64,000 nucleotides of DNA from Lewinellaceae bacterium (GTDB taxonomy: Bacteria; Bacteroidota; Bacteroidia; Chitinophagales; Saprospiraceae), in NCBI GenBank assembly GCA_020636375.1, contig JACJXZ010000024.1:45876-109875 (forward strand). Reading direction: 5' to 3'. The translations under genes and the position numbers were made by a program. Position 1 is the stretch's first letter. Every line of letters begins with the position of its first letter. Positions 1 through 7,793 of the stretch are shown one piece after another. The notes under the pieces are model-generated. The model did no database searches. It had not been told where the DNA came from and worked only from the letters and a program-made list of their open reading frames with translations.

Positions 1-87
1 TTCGAGCTTCTGGAGGATGGCTTCGCCCTGAGCGGGCAGGCGGCAGGCGGAGAGGAGGAGGAAAAAGAGGATGAGTTGATTTTTCAT
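1..87 (-). CDS. N-terminus of a secreted protein, cut by the window edge
   Basis: Only the first 29 codons are inside the window. The ATG lies at 85-87 on the minus strand. The translation starts MKNQLILFFLLLSAC, a basic residue followed by a hydrophobic core, so it looks like a signal peptide or lipoprotein signal; an Ala-Gln pair shortly after is a plausible signal peptidase site. Nothing of the mature protein is visible, so no function can be given. It begins 4 nt inside the stop of the truncated gene at 84-398, suggesting that the two were brought together by a deletion. Confidence 0.6.
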   Translation of the reverse strand, partial: MKNQLILFFLLLSACRLPAQGEAILQKLE

Positions 88-398
88 ATTGTTGAATTTC
101 GCTGTTCGCTGTTCGCTGTTTGCTGTATCCCCAGATGGCCGCTCCGGAAAAAGAGGAGCCATTCGTACAGGACCGGAGTGCATGTTCTCAGGCCATCAAT
201 CTCTTTTACCTTCTCCCTGAATTTCTCGTTGTGCTCCTGGAAGGCTTGCTCGCCTTTGGATTCAATGGCCGCCTGCGCGCCGGCGTCATTTTCGGTGAAG
301 GTTTCGATCACCCATTCGAGGTTGTCGGCGCAGGTGCAGGTTTGTCCGGATGCGAAAAACGGAACCAGAAAGAGCAGTGTCAGGAGTTTTTTCATCAT
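84..398 (-). pseudogene. Truncated secreted protein resembling the N-terminus of S41-type peptidases
   Basis: 104 codons starting MMKKLLTLLFLVPFFASGQ, a clear signal peptide, followed by a CTCADNLEWVIETFTENDAG-like stretch. From memory this resembles the N-terminal region of secreted Bacteroidota S41 (C-terminal processing) peptidases: Cys-rich start, a 'WVxxTFxxNDAG' motif, then 'LYEWLxFFRxGHLGI'. Homology stops right after GHLGIQ, and the last residues are encoded by a short GCTGTTC-type repeat at about 100-125. No catalytic part is present. Either a decayed peptidase gene or a short secreted protein; the abrupt end in repeat DNA favours truncation. Confidence 0.5.
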
Positions 399-496
399 TT
401 TACAATAGTTTTAAAGGACGGCCATTTTGGAAAGTGTATTCCCCTTTCTACCGGCCGAACCGCAACAAAAAACAAAAAAGATTCCTTATAGCTCCG

Positions 497-1003
497 CTAC
501 CGCTTCACCCCTTGCGTCGTAAAGGAAATCCCCTGCTGGCCCGTCGTGGAGATCATTACCGCCTCGAAGAAGGGCTCCAGGGCCCCTTTTTGAGCCGACC
601 ACTCAAAGATGAAGTTCGCGCCGGTGCCGCCCTCCTTATCGCTCTGGTCGATGACGATCTCAATCGTCTCCAGGGGCCGGATAAAGATGGGATGGTCGAA
701 ATAGGTCCGGATCAGCCGCCCGTCGGTGCTGTAGTAATCCGCCCGGTGGATGTACACGGAGTCGGTGGAACTCTTGTTCCGCATGCTGACCGTGGCCGTC
801 AGCGGATGGGTGATCTGCACATTGCGGTCGTAGATTTCCGAGTAGATGGACAGGTAGGTGCTGCCATGGGAGAGGCTGTCCGGCTGGGACAGGGTTATCC
901 GGCGCTTTTCCCAGTTGACGGGGTCCAGCGAACTCAGCTCTTTTTCCTGGCCGCAGGCCGCCAGCAGCACGGCCAGGATCATGGCTCCGGCAAGTTGTCT
1001 CAT
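497..1003 (-). CDS. DUF3124 family lipoprotein
   Basis: 168 residues when started at the ATG ending at 1003 (MRQLAGAMILAVLLAAC); an in-frame ATG at 1033 would add ten charged residues before the signal and is less likely. The lipobox LLAAC predicts a lipid-anchored periplasmic protein. The body carries the features I associate with DUF3124: 'IYSEIY', an 'SMRNKSSTDSVYI' strand, a Tyr-rich 'YYSTDGRLIRTYFDHPI' segment, and near the C-terminus GGTGANFIFEW and QGISF. The fold is probably an immunoglobulin-like beta sandwich; no biochemical role is known to me. It stands alone between a truncated gene and a GT87 gene on the same strand. Confidence 0.8.
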   Translation of the reverse strand: MRQLAGAMILAVLLAACGQEKELSSLDPVNWEKRRITLSQPDSLSHGSTYLSIYSEIYDRNVQITHPLTATVSMRNKSSTDSVYIHRADYYSTDGRLIRTYFDHPIFIRPLETIEIVIDQSDKEGGTGANFIFEWSAQKGALEPFFEAVMISTTGQQGISFTTQGVKR

Positions 1004-1093
1004 AGGCCCTTTTTTATGGGGGGTAAAATACAAAATTCCGGGAAGGTTGTTGCCGGGCAGGGGTTAACCTTGCGTGGAGCTGGCGAAGTTCTT

Positions 1094-1129
1094 GGTTATT
1101 TTGCCGGTTGCGGGCTGCCGGCAATAACC
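1094..1129. repeat. Short inverted repeat between two minus-strand genes
   Basis: GGTTATTTTGCCGG (1094-1107) can pair with CCGGCAATAACC (1118-1129) around a roughly 10-nt loop. It lies downstream of the GT87 gene and upstream of the DUF3124 gene. There is no T-run, so it is not a standard intrinsic terminator; a second GC-rich palindrome (CCCGGC..GCCGGG) follows at about 1135-1150. Confidence 0.4.
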
Positions 1130-1167
1130 AATAACCCGGCCCAACGCCGGGTGGCTTAATAACTGCC

Positions 1168-2361
1168 TTATAACGCTGTTCCCAGGTCATTGCCTCTCTC
1201 CCCGCCCGCCCTCCAGGTGGCCATATCGTAGAGCACCTTCGCCCAGATCAGGATACAGGGGACCGCTTTCAGCACGTAGGGTTTGATCCATTCCTCCCGT
1301 ATCGGGCGGGGGAAAATATCAGTTGGCGACAGGGAAGTCAGCACGAAAGCGCCGATGAACAATACGGTATTGAGCACGTTCTTTTCGCTGTTTACGTACC
1401 ACAGGGCGACGCCCGCCATGGCGATGACAAAGGTCGGCGACTCCGCCTTGTGGTTGAAGATCACCACCCAGATCAGGACGGACGCCAGCAGCAAATACCG
1501 GAAGCCCAATTCCTTATAGGCTTTCAGGTTGGCCAGCGGCAGCAGGAACAAGGCCACGCCCGCCAGGACGACCATATTCTTGCTTATGGAAACCGAAAAC
1601 CAGGAGTGCAGCCATCCCATGACCGAATACCCGTAGGACAGAGAATGGTCTTCGGCCAGCATGCGCCGGTAACTGTCCAGCAGCGCCATATACTGCTCAT
1701 AATCGACAACAGCCAGGGGGACGACGAACAGCGCCGCTGTCCACAAAACGGTATAGAGGGTCAGCTTCCACTTCTGCGGGTAAAAAATAAACAGGGCGAA
1801 CCCCACGATCCCGAACAGTTTGATGAATGCCGTGCCCACGATGCTCAGGGCGGCAAGGGAGTAGTTTCTCTTTTCGAGCAGCCCGAAGGCCAGGATCAGC
1901 AACCCCGCGATCAGGGCGTTCGATTGCGCATTCTGCATGGAGGTCATCAGTTCGATCAGGGCGATCAGGAGGATCAGCCCCTTTTCCCGGTTGCCCAGCC
2001 TGGGCAGGTAGTAGACGGCCAATAGCAAAACCAAAGCGTTGAGCAGGTTCCACAGGCTGAGGCCGAGCCAGTCCGGTGTGACGGCGAACAGCCCGAAAAA
2101 AACGGAGAAGGTGGGGGTGTATTTGTACAAATCCCAGTGTTCTTCCGGGTACAGGATGTACAGGTCCTGATCGTTCTTCAGGTGGAAAAACGACTCTTTG
2201 AAGATCGTGTAGTTGTTGTAGTGGTTGTACTCCCGGCCACCTTCGAGGTAAGTCTTTTTGCCGGCGGCGACGGACTGGACGCTGGCGGCTACCGCGAACA
2301 GGGCGTAGAGCAGGATGATGTTCCTCGGGTTGGCGATGAGTTGGTTGATCTTTTGTTTCAT
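1168..2361 (-). CDS. GT87-type (DUF2029) polytopic membrane glycosyltransferase
   Basis: About 397 residues from MKQKINQLIANPRNIILLYALF. The protein is almost entirely hydrophobic, with roughly ten membrane segments. It has the DUF2029/GT87 layout: an early periplasmic loop with Tyr/Asn-rich sequence (YNHYNNYTIF..KNDQDLYILYPEEH), a 'DLYKYTPTFSVFFGLFA' motif and later LSYGYSVMGW. Family members use polyprenyl-phosphate sugars such as mannose or arabinose as donors; the acceptor here is unknown. An in-frame extension runs to an ATG at 2541 and, without a start codon, further to about 2650, reading like coding sequence with its own hydrophobic stretch; it may be a remnant of a separate gene fused in frame. 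Confidence 0.75.
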   Translation of the reverse strand: MKQKINQLIANPRNIILLYALFAVAASVQSVAAGKKTYLEGGREYNHYNNYTIFKESFFHLKNDQDLYILYPEEHWDLYKYTPTFSVFFGLFAVTPDWLGLSLWNLLNALVLLLAVYYLPRLGNREKGLILLIALIELMTSMQNAQSNALIAGLLILAFGLLEKRNYSLAALSIVGTAFIKLFGIVGFALFIFYPQKWKLTLYTVLWTAALFVVPLAVVDYEQYMALLDSYRRMLAEDHSLSYGYSVMGWLHSWFSVSISKNMVVLAGVALFLLPLANLKAYKELGFRYLLLASVLIWVVIFNHKAESPTFVIAMAGVALWYVNSEKNVLNTVLFIGAFVLTSLSPTDIFPRPIREEWIKPYVLKAVPCILIWAKVLYDMATWRAGGERGNDLGTAL

Positions 2362-2726
2362 TCGTTTTGCGATATAGCCGGGGCAGTGATTGCCCGATCC
2401 CGCCAAAAATAGCAAATCTTCAGGCAAGCTGCTGCTTTGAACCATTTCCAGGTCGTGTTGCAGCAAGTTCTTCGCCCCGTCCCTGTCCTGGCCGGCCGGC
2501 AGCAAGTCGTAGGCTTTCTGGGTAGCCTCCAGGCCTCCCATCCGGTAACCCAGGCGAAAAGAATAGGATTGGTCCCGGCGGGTCTCAGGGGAAGGCTGAG
2601 CCTGGGTGCGGCACAGGAAAACGCTACAGCAGGGGGCAAACAGCCCCCAAAATAACCATTCCCCTCCACAGTCACAACGGCACCGCGCCTTATTTATGAA
2701 AATCCAGCCGGTTTTGCCCTGTTTTT

Positions 2727-3025
2727 GACGCCAAATTCGGCCTATTCATCCACTGGGGGACCTACTTGCAGTTGGCAGGCGAGTGGAACGGCCGGCAGTT
2801 GCCCGTCGGCGAGAGCGCGGAATGGGCGATGCAAAAACTGGAAATCTCGCGGGAAGAGTACCGCCGCCTCGCCCGGCAGTTCAACCCCGCCTGCTTCGAC
2901 GCCGAGGCCTGGGCGCAACTGGCGCAGGACGCCGGCATGAAATACCTGGCCGTCACTGCCAAACACCACGACGGCTTCGCCCTGTACCACTCCGAAGTGA
3001 GCGGCTACAATACCATACATTTCAG
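2727..3025 (+). pseudogene. N-terminal fragment of a GH29 alpha-L-fucosidase
   Basis: In one frame the translation reads FDAKFGLFIHWGTYLQLAGEW, then a helical region with 'YRRLARQFNP', 'DAEAWAQLAQDAGMKYLA' and TAKHHDGFALYHS. These are hallmark GH29 motifs (the HWG strand and the KHHDGF strand of the TIM barrel). There is no start codon or signal peptide upstream, and homology stops at about 3012, where the sequence turns AT-rich and leads into the tail of an unrelated minus-strand gene. A matching C-terminal piece lies at 4550-4720 on the same strand, so this is one end of a gene whose middle has been lost or replaced. Confidence 0.7.
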
Positions 3026-3048
3026 CCTTTATTATTATGTGCTGTTTT

Positions 3049-3609
3049 TTATTCTTTGTTTCTGTCAACATATTGTAATGTTCCACCCCAACAATTATTC
3101 TCTCCTGTCAGGACGCCCTTGTTAAAAAGTGCATGAGCGTACATTGACATTGTTTTGTCATCAAATATTTCCTTTTTCCATTTTCCTGTCTTTTTTATCT
3201 GAATTGCGAGAGAGTCGAAGTTGACTTTTTTCTCAAGTTGGGCTAATTCGGCCATTGTATATTCCCAAACTCCGCCAATATTCCAAATAGCGCTGTCATT
3301 TTTAAACTCAAAATATCTGTCCTTGCTGTCCAAAGCCAGAGAATGCGCTTTTTCAATTCCTTTGTTGTCGTAGCCAAGATTGTATTCCCTATGCAATGCC
3401 CCTTTGAGGAAATTTCCTGTTGTGCAATACTCTCTAGTCAGTCCATTGTTTAGGTTTTTTACTTTGACGACTAAAAAATACTGGAAAGAACTTTCACTAT
3501 TAATCGCAGCGACATAGTTAAGATATAACTCATCCTTTTGTTGACTGTCAAACGAAGCGGTCAGCAGAAAAGCAAATACTAATATTAATGTCTGTCGTGT
3601 CATTTTCAT
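3049..3609 (-). CDS. AT-rich secreted protein of unknown function
   Basis: About 186 residues from MKMTRQTLILVFAFLLTASF, a convincing signal peptide; alternative starts lie four codons upstream and two downstream. I recognise no family. The mature part has several aromatic and charged beta-like stretches (FQYFLVVKVKN, YFEFKNDSAIWNIGGVWEYT) and a single Cys pair region (EYCTTGNF, ENNCWGG). Base composition is clearly more AT-rich than its neighbours, and it sits between the two halves of the broken GH29 gene, so it probably arrived with the DNA that split that gene. Confidence 0.6.
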   Translation of the reverse strand: MKMTRQTLILVFAFLLTASFDSQQKDELYLNYVAAINSESSFQYFLVVKVKNLNNGLTREYCTTGNFLKGALHREYNLGYDNKGIEKAHSLALDSKDRYFEFKNDSAIWNIGGVWEYTMAELAQLEKKVNFDSLAIQIKKTGKWKKEIFDDKTMSMYAHALFNKGVLTGENNCWGGTLQYVDRNKE

Positions 3610-3649
3610 TAAATAGCACATAACTCAAAGTAATGTCTGCGCCCTCGTC

Positions 3650-3960
3650 CCGAACCTTAGGGGCCGGAGAAAAATAAGTTCCTCCTTTCAGGCGAGCTGT
3701 TTTTTCGCCAGGCAACCTGCCTGCCAGCGAGCCTGCCGGCCATGCTGGCACAGCAGGCGGGCTGGCGAGCAGGCAGGGGCGCGAGAGCCTGCCCCGTATA
3801 CGAAGTGTCGGGGAGGGAAGATAGCCGGAGCTACCTGATCCCGCTTTTGGATCAAAAGCGGGAAGCAACGCAGCTTGGTGGAAAAACCTGCCTGCCAGCG
3901 AGCTGGCGAGCAGGCAGGGAGCCGTATCAAATGGGGAAGTTATTCTTCTCCGGGCCCTTA
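3650..3960. repeat. Cluster of CCTGCCTGC / GCAGGCAGG palindromes, no gene
   Basis: This 300-nt stretch is built of short GC-rich inverted repeats of the form CCTGCCTGCCAGCGAGC ... GCTGGCGAGCAGGCAGG, around 3716-3770 and 3888-3922, with a CCCCGTATACGAAGTGTCGGGG mini-palindrome at about 3791. Both motif types recur elsewhere in the window, including 15425-15462, 15668-15735, 15810-15845, 16203-16247, 37913-37950, 38095-38150 and 63945-63985. Open frames here are by-products of the repeats. Confidence 0.75.
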
Positions 3961-4031
3961 AGCTTCCCGCACCGGCCCGCGCAGACATTTCAGTTGGACA
4001 AAACCAGCCTGCCCCGCTATCCAGTTGCCTT

Positions 4032-4191
4032 AGGGATCGCGCAACAATAACTTACCCATCTATAGTCGTTATTTTGCGCGCTGGCGGCGTTGCCAAGCCT
4101 CGCCGTAGCTGGGCTATGCCTACGTTTGGCGCCTTGCCAGCACACAAAATAACTTCCTCTATTTTGGGTAACTTATTTTTGCGCAATCCCT
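4032..4191. repeat. Palindromic dispersed element, AGGGATCGCGCAA family, copy 1
   Basis: The ends are inverted repeats: AGGGATCGCGCAACAATAA at the left pairs with the complement of TTATTTTTGCGCAATCCCT at the right. Inner arms around GCCAAGCCTCGCCGTAGCTG and CTATGCCTACGTTTGGCGCC also pair, so the whole 160 bp could fold into one long imperfect hairpin. A close copy is at 13041-13227 and a more distant relative at 15369-15590. No coding capacity. Confidence 0.8.
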
Positions 4192-4549
4192 TAGTGGAAA
4201 CGCGCCTGCTTTCCTCCCGAATAATGAGCTTGTAAAATATGCTTTTTTCCCTACCCTGTCAAACTTAACGTACCGCTCAAAGCCAAATGGCTTCATTTTC
4301 CTGCCTGGCATTTCCGGGTAGGCATAACTGGCCCAGCCCCCATTCAACGTGCTTTGAGGGAAGCTGGGGTGCCGGATGGAGCGTGCGTTAGCCCGGCCGG
4401 CGGCCCGCGGCGGCCATTGCACAATACCGTTCGGCTACGCTCACGTCGAAGCGTGATAGCGGGTGTGCGCCGGATTCGGCGGCAGGGCCTCCTCCCAAAA
4501 ACCTGTCCCTGAGCAACCCTCGCACCGGTAGGGCTCTTCCTTCAATAAG

Positions 4550-4720
4550 GTGCGCAGGATGCAAGTACAGGGTGCCGGCGACTGGTACGACTACCAGGCC
4601 TTTGTTCTGGATACAATTGTTCTCAGACCGGCTCGCAGGATCAGGCTGACAATCCATCCGGGGGAGGAGTTTTCCGAAAATTTGATGTATTTTAAGGCTT
4701 TAGAATTAAAGCCCTTCAAA
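4550..4720 (+). pseudogene. C-terminal fragment of the same GH29 alpha-L-fucosidase
   Basis: The frame reads VQGAGDWYDYQAFVLDTIVL..RRIRLTIHPGEEFSENLMYFKALELKP. This matches the C-terminal beta-sandwich strand pattern I know from bacterial GH29 enzymes (W-DYQ-F-LG-I-L ... LTV-P ... LMNL-AIELRP). The native stop is gone and the frame runs on into CAAACATGCTCT, the end sequence of another repeat family. Same strand as the N-terminal fragment at 2727-3025; the catalytic core, about 300 residues, is missing. Confidence 0.5.
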
Positions 4721-4764
4721 CATGCTCTAAGTTTTTTATCCCAGCGGGCTCATGTTTTGTAAAA

Positions 4765-5231
4765 TTTAACCGCAGGGAGCGCAGAGGGCCACAGAGAGGG
4801 GCAACCGCTCCGCTCTTTGGGCAGTACGCTACAACGCAGAGCCCTTGAAGCGCATTTGGCGGGGCGCAGTTGCGATTTGTCCCCCTCTGCTGATGAAACG
4901 AACGGCCTGAAAGGCCAGCCTATCTTAGCAGGGGGCAACGCCCCCTGTAAAGGCGCACAACCGTAGCCAGCGCCCTGAAAGGGCAGCATATTCGAGCTGG
5001 TATTATGATGGCCTTTCAGGCCGCAGGCGGCTTTCATCATTATACACGGGGCGATGCCCCGTGCTAAAATATATTGGCCTCCGGCATTCGCCGGAGCAGG
5101 CTTTTCAGGCCGAGCCGGCTATGTGGCGCTACCTGAAACCAACATTTTAGAGCTTTTACATGGGGACAAATCGCAACTGCGCCCCATTTGGCGCCTTCCC
5201 CCTGCGGCCCTCCGCGTCCCCTGCGGTTAAA
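4765..5231. repeat. Older palindrome split by a MITE-like element
   Basis: TTTAACCGCAGGG at 4765 pairs with CCCTGCGGTTAAA ending near 5231, and the adjoining GCGCAGAGGGCC pairs with GGCCCTCCGCG. Removing the element at 4862-5184 and one copy of its target duplication restores a roughly 135-bp palindrome, so this repeat was present before the element inserted. Confidence 0.65.
4862..5184. mobile_element. MITE-like element, GGGCGCAGTTGCGATTTG ends, 9-bp target duplication, copy 1
   Basis: The ends are 23-bp perfect inverted repeats (left starts GGGCGCAGTTGCGATTTG at 4862; right is its complement, ending 5184). The element is flanked on both sides by CATTTGGCG (4853-4861 and 5185-5193), an exact 9-bp direct repeat. 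The interior is non-coding and made of small palindromes (GGGGGCAACGCCCCC, ACGGGGCGATGCCCCGT, CCTGAAAGGGC). A second copy with its own different 9-bp duplication is at 16484-16783. Non-autonomous: no transposase is encoded. Confidence 0.85.
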
Positions 5232-5346
5232 AAACACATGGGGCGCGGTAGCGACGCAGAGAAAGGCAGCGTATCTATGCGCAAAACATATCCGCCTGAA
5301 CAATCCCAGCAGCTTCTAAAATCATGAATTAAAATTTTTCTGCGCT

Positions 5347-5850
5347 ATGACAGATTTCCTCCTCCGCCCCATGGCCCCCGCCGACGCCGACAGCCTCGCC
5401 CGGTTCGGCAACAACCCCAATATTGCCAGAAACATGACGGACCAGTTTCCCCATCCCTACACGCCGGAAAAGGCCAGAGCCTTCATCGGATACGCCACCC
5501 AAAACGACCCGCCCAACATCCTGGCCATCGAAGTGGAAGGGCAGGCTGCCGGCGGTATCGGCATCCATCCCCAGGCTGACGTCCACCGCAAAAACGCCGA
5601 GCTGGGCTACTGGCTGGCCGAACCCTACTGGGGCCAGGGCATCATCACCCGGGCGATCACCCGGATGGTGAGCTATGGTTTCGAACACTGGGACATCCAC
5701 CGCATCTTCGCCCGCCCCTTCGGGACCAATATCGCCTCCCAACGGGCGCTGGAGAAAGCAGGTTTTGTGCTGGAGGCTCGTTTTGAAAAGACGATCTTTA
5801 AGAATGGGGAGTATCTGGATGAGTTGGTGTATGCCATCCGGCGGCCATGA
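5347..5850 (+). CDS. GNAT N-acetyltransferase, RimJ/RimL-like
   Basis: 167 residues, the normal length for an Acetyltransf_3 protein. It opens with FLLRPMAPADADSLARFGNNP, then has AIEVEGQAAGGIGIHPQ (strands 4-5 region), GYWLAEPYWGQGIITRAITR, the acetyl-CoA pyrophosphate loop (Q/R-x-x-G-x-G/A), and NIASQRALEKAGFVLEARFE, the typical C-terminal motif. Family members acetylate protein N-termini or small amines; the substrate here cannot be inferred. It is a single gene transcribed away from the repeat cluster, convergent with the nitrilase gene. Confidence 0.85.
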   Translation: MTDFLLRPMAPADADSLARFGNNPNIARNMTDQFPHPYTPEKARAFIGYATQNDPPNILAIEVEGQAAGGIGIHPQADVHRKNAELGYWLAEPYWGQGIITRAITRMVSYGFEHWDIHRIFARPFGTNIASQRALEKAGFVLEARFEKTIFKNGEYLDELVYAIRRP

Positions 5851-5854
5851 GAAC

Positions 5855-5911
5855 CTCCACTCATTCACCCATTCACTCACCCACCCATTCGCTCATTCAC
5901 TCCCCCCTCCA
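5855..5911. repeat. ATTCACTC-type short tandem array
   Basis: Imperfect 8-bp repeats (CATTCACC/CATTCACTC) lie between the convergent GNAT and nitrilase genes and run into the 3' end of the nitrilase gene. The same motif family recurs before thyA (40075-40133) and around coxA (52349-52385, 54310-54358). Confidence 0.6.
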
Positions 5912-6778
5912 CCCATAATGCCCCACCACGTCAAAATCCAGCTTGCTTTTCGCCACCTCATCCAGGTTTATGTCAGCGTAGAGAATGCCTTCCTCATCCC
6001 AGAGCGGCCCGGCGACGGCCTCCCCCAGCGGCCCGAACACTGCGCTGCCGCCCCGGCATAGCACCTCCGGCAGGCCCTTCAACTCCCCCTGGTACTGCTC
6101 CGGGTACATCTCCCGGGTGACGAACTGGTTGCAACCCAGCACATAACAACGCCCCTCGCAGGCAATATGGCGGAGGGTCGCCTGCCAGGACTCCCGCTGG
6201 TCGGCCGTGGGTGCCAGGTAGAGCTGTACATTCTGCTCGTAGAGCACCATCCGGGCCAGGGGCATGTAGTTCTCCCAGCAGATGAGGCCGCCCATCCGGC
6301 CAAGAGGAGTGTCCATTACCTGGAGGTCCGATCCATCGCCCTCCCCCCAGATGATGCGCTCGGCGGCGGTAGGTTTGAGCTTGCGGTGGCGGTGCAGCAG
6401 CTCGCCCTGCGGCGAAAAAACGAGCAGGCTGCAGTACAGGGTATTGCCCTGTGGGCTGCGCTCCACGGCGCCCAGGGCGAGGTAGGCGCCATGGTCGCGG
6501 GCGATAGCGCCCAGGCGTTCTGCAGCCGGGCTGCCCATCACCAGGGCATTCCGGAAATAGGCCAGCCACTGCTCCCGCCCCTCGGCGGAGCGGCTGCCCA
6601 CTACCGTGCCGAAGCTCAGCCCCCGGGGGTAGCCTCCGATGAATGCCTCGGGAAAAAGGAGGAGTTGCGCGCCGTTTTCTGCCGCTTCGTGGGCAAGGCT
6701 GGCCGCTTTTTCGATGGTGGCCTCCAGGTTGAAGAGAACAGAGGCGGCCTGGATGAGAGCGATCTTGGTGGTTGGCAT
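5897..6778 (-). CDS. Nitrilase-type carbon-nitrogen hydrolase
   Basis: 293 residues. The full Glu-Lys-Cys catalytic set of the superfamily is present: E44 in LLFPEAFIGGYPRG, K133 in HRKLKPT and C167 in GGLICWENYMPL. The ICWENYMPL motif and the HRKLKPT segment are typical of true nitrilases (branch 1), which convert nitriles to carboxylic acids plus ammonia, rather than amidases. It is slightly short of the 310-360 residues of many nitrilases, but the C-terminal DVVGHY motif is there. Cytosolic, no signal peptide. Substrate (arylacetonitrile or aliphatic) is not predictable from sequence alone. Confidence 0.85.
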   Translation of the reverse strand: MPTTKIALIQAASVLFNLEATIEKAASLAHEAAENGAQLLLFPEAFIGGYPRGLSFGTVVGSRSAEGREQWLAYFRNALVMGSPAAERLGAIARDHGAYLALGAVERSPQGNTLYCSLLVFSPQGELLHRHRKLKPTAAERIIWGEGDGSDLQVMDTPLGRMGGLICWENYMPLARMVLYEQNVQLYLAPTADQRESWQATLRHIACEGRCYVLGCNQFVTREMYPEQYQGELKGLPEVLCRGGSAVFGPLGEAVAGPLWDEEGILYADINLDEVAKSKLDFDVVGHYGWRGE

Positions 6779-6908
6779 GGTTGTGTTTTTAGGTTTGTAA
6801 AACTAAACAACTTCCACCATCCATCCCGGTACAGCCGCCAACCACTCAGGAACAGTAGCGCAGCGTCCTCAATTCCCGTATTTTCTCCCCGCAAAAAACA
6901 ATCACCCG

Positions 6909-7790
6909 ATGTTAAAAACGGCCTTTCTCCTGACGGCATGCCTGTCCTTGCTGGTGTCCCGGTTTCAAATTGCGCACTCCACGCGGGGTGAAATTTCACG
7001 CGGAGGCGAAAAGGCGCAAAAAATTGGGGCCCAACCACCTGGCGAATCTGCGCATCCGCGCCTCTGCGGGCTGGCCTGTGCTGTGTCTTCCAAAATTAAT
7101 GCACTGAGTTTCGAACCCGATATTGCCGCTCCCCCTGCCATGGCTGCCCGGCAACAGCCGCCGCAACCGCCGCCACGGCCCGGCAATGCCAACGAACTGT
7201 ACGGCACGATCGGCCTGCCCCATGCCGGCCGGTGGATGGCTCGTGGCAAAGGGTACAACAAGGACGGCGCCCCGGCGATGCATTCCGACGACCCCATGGC
7301 CGACCCCAACCGCAACGTCATCGTCAGCGCGCACCCGCTGGATTTCGCGCCTGCCCTGCCGCCAACCCCGGAAGCGGTCGTCACCCAGAAAGAACAGACC
7401 TTCCTGCCCTGCGTGCTGCCCGTAACCGTAGGCTCTACGGTCTATTTTATGAACGAAGACCAGTTCGTGCACAGCATTTATTCCATGACCCTGCGCAGCA
7501 TCGCTATCGGCCGGCGGCCGCCCGGGGAGATGCATCCCCGGAAGATCGACAAGCCGGGCGTCATCCAGCTCACCTGCGACATCCATACCCACATGCGGGG
7601 CGTGGTGCTCAGCCTGGAGACGCCTTACTTCACCCGGGCCGGCGCCGACGGGCGCTATCGCCTCCGGGGATTGCCCGACGGGCGCTACCGGATCGAAGCT
7701 TACCACCTCGACGCCGGTAAGCGGACACTGGAAACCACACTCTCCGGCGGACAGGCCAAGCAGCTGGATTTTAATTATGTCAAACCCTAA
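6909..7790 (+). CDS. Periplasmic cupredoxin-like protein with carboxypeptidase-regulatory-type C-terminus
   Basis: 293 codons. Residues 1-20 form a signal peptide. Residues about 160-240 look like a cupredoxin fold: VTVGSTVYFMNEDQFVHSIYS carries a possible His ligand, followed by KPGVIQLTCDIHTHMRGVVL with Cys, two His and Met in the usual order (C..H.H..M). Residues about 245-293 (GADGRYRLRGLPDGRYRIEAYH) resemble a carboxypeptidase-regulatory-like domain. Residues about 22-65 are odd: the DNA at 6962-6995 contains the palindrome GCGGGGTGAAATTTCAC also found outside genes at about 41052, so this linker seems repeat-derived. The gene ends 3 nt before the porin gene start, so the two are probably co-transcribed. 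Confidence 0.65.
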   Translation: MLKTAFLLTACLSLLVSRFQIAHSTRGEISRGGEKAQKIGAQPPGESAHPRLCGLACAVSSKINALSFEPDIAAPPAMAARQQPPQPPPRPGNANELYGTIGLPHAGRWMARGKGYNKDGAPAMHSDDPMADPNRNVIVSAHPLDFAPALPPTPEAVVTQKEQTFLPCVLPVTVGSTVYFMNEDQFVHSIYSMTLRSIAIGRRPPGEMHPRKIDKPGVIQLTCDIHTHMRGVVLSLETPYFTRAGADGRYRLRGLPDGRYRIEAYHLDAGKRTLETTLSGGQAKQLDFNYVKP

Positions 7791-7793
7791 GCC

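Noticed and set aside
3548..3988. Overlapping frames with PACSPARWQAG-type repeats
   Set aside because: Translations of the CCTGCCTGC palindromes; no start context and no family.
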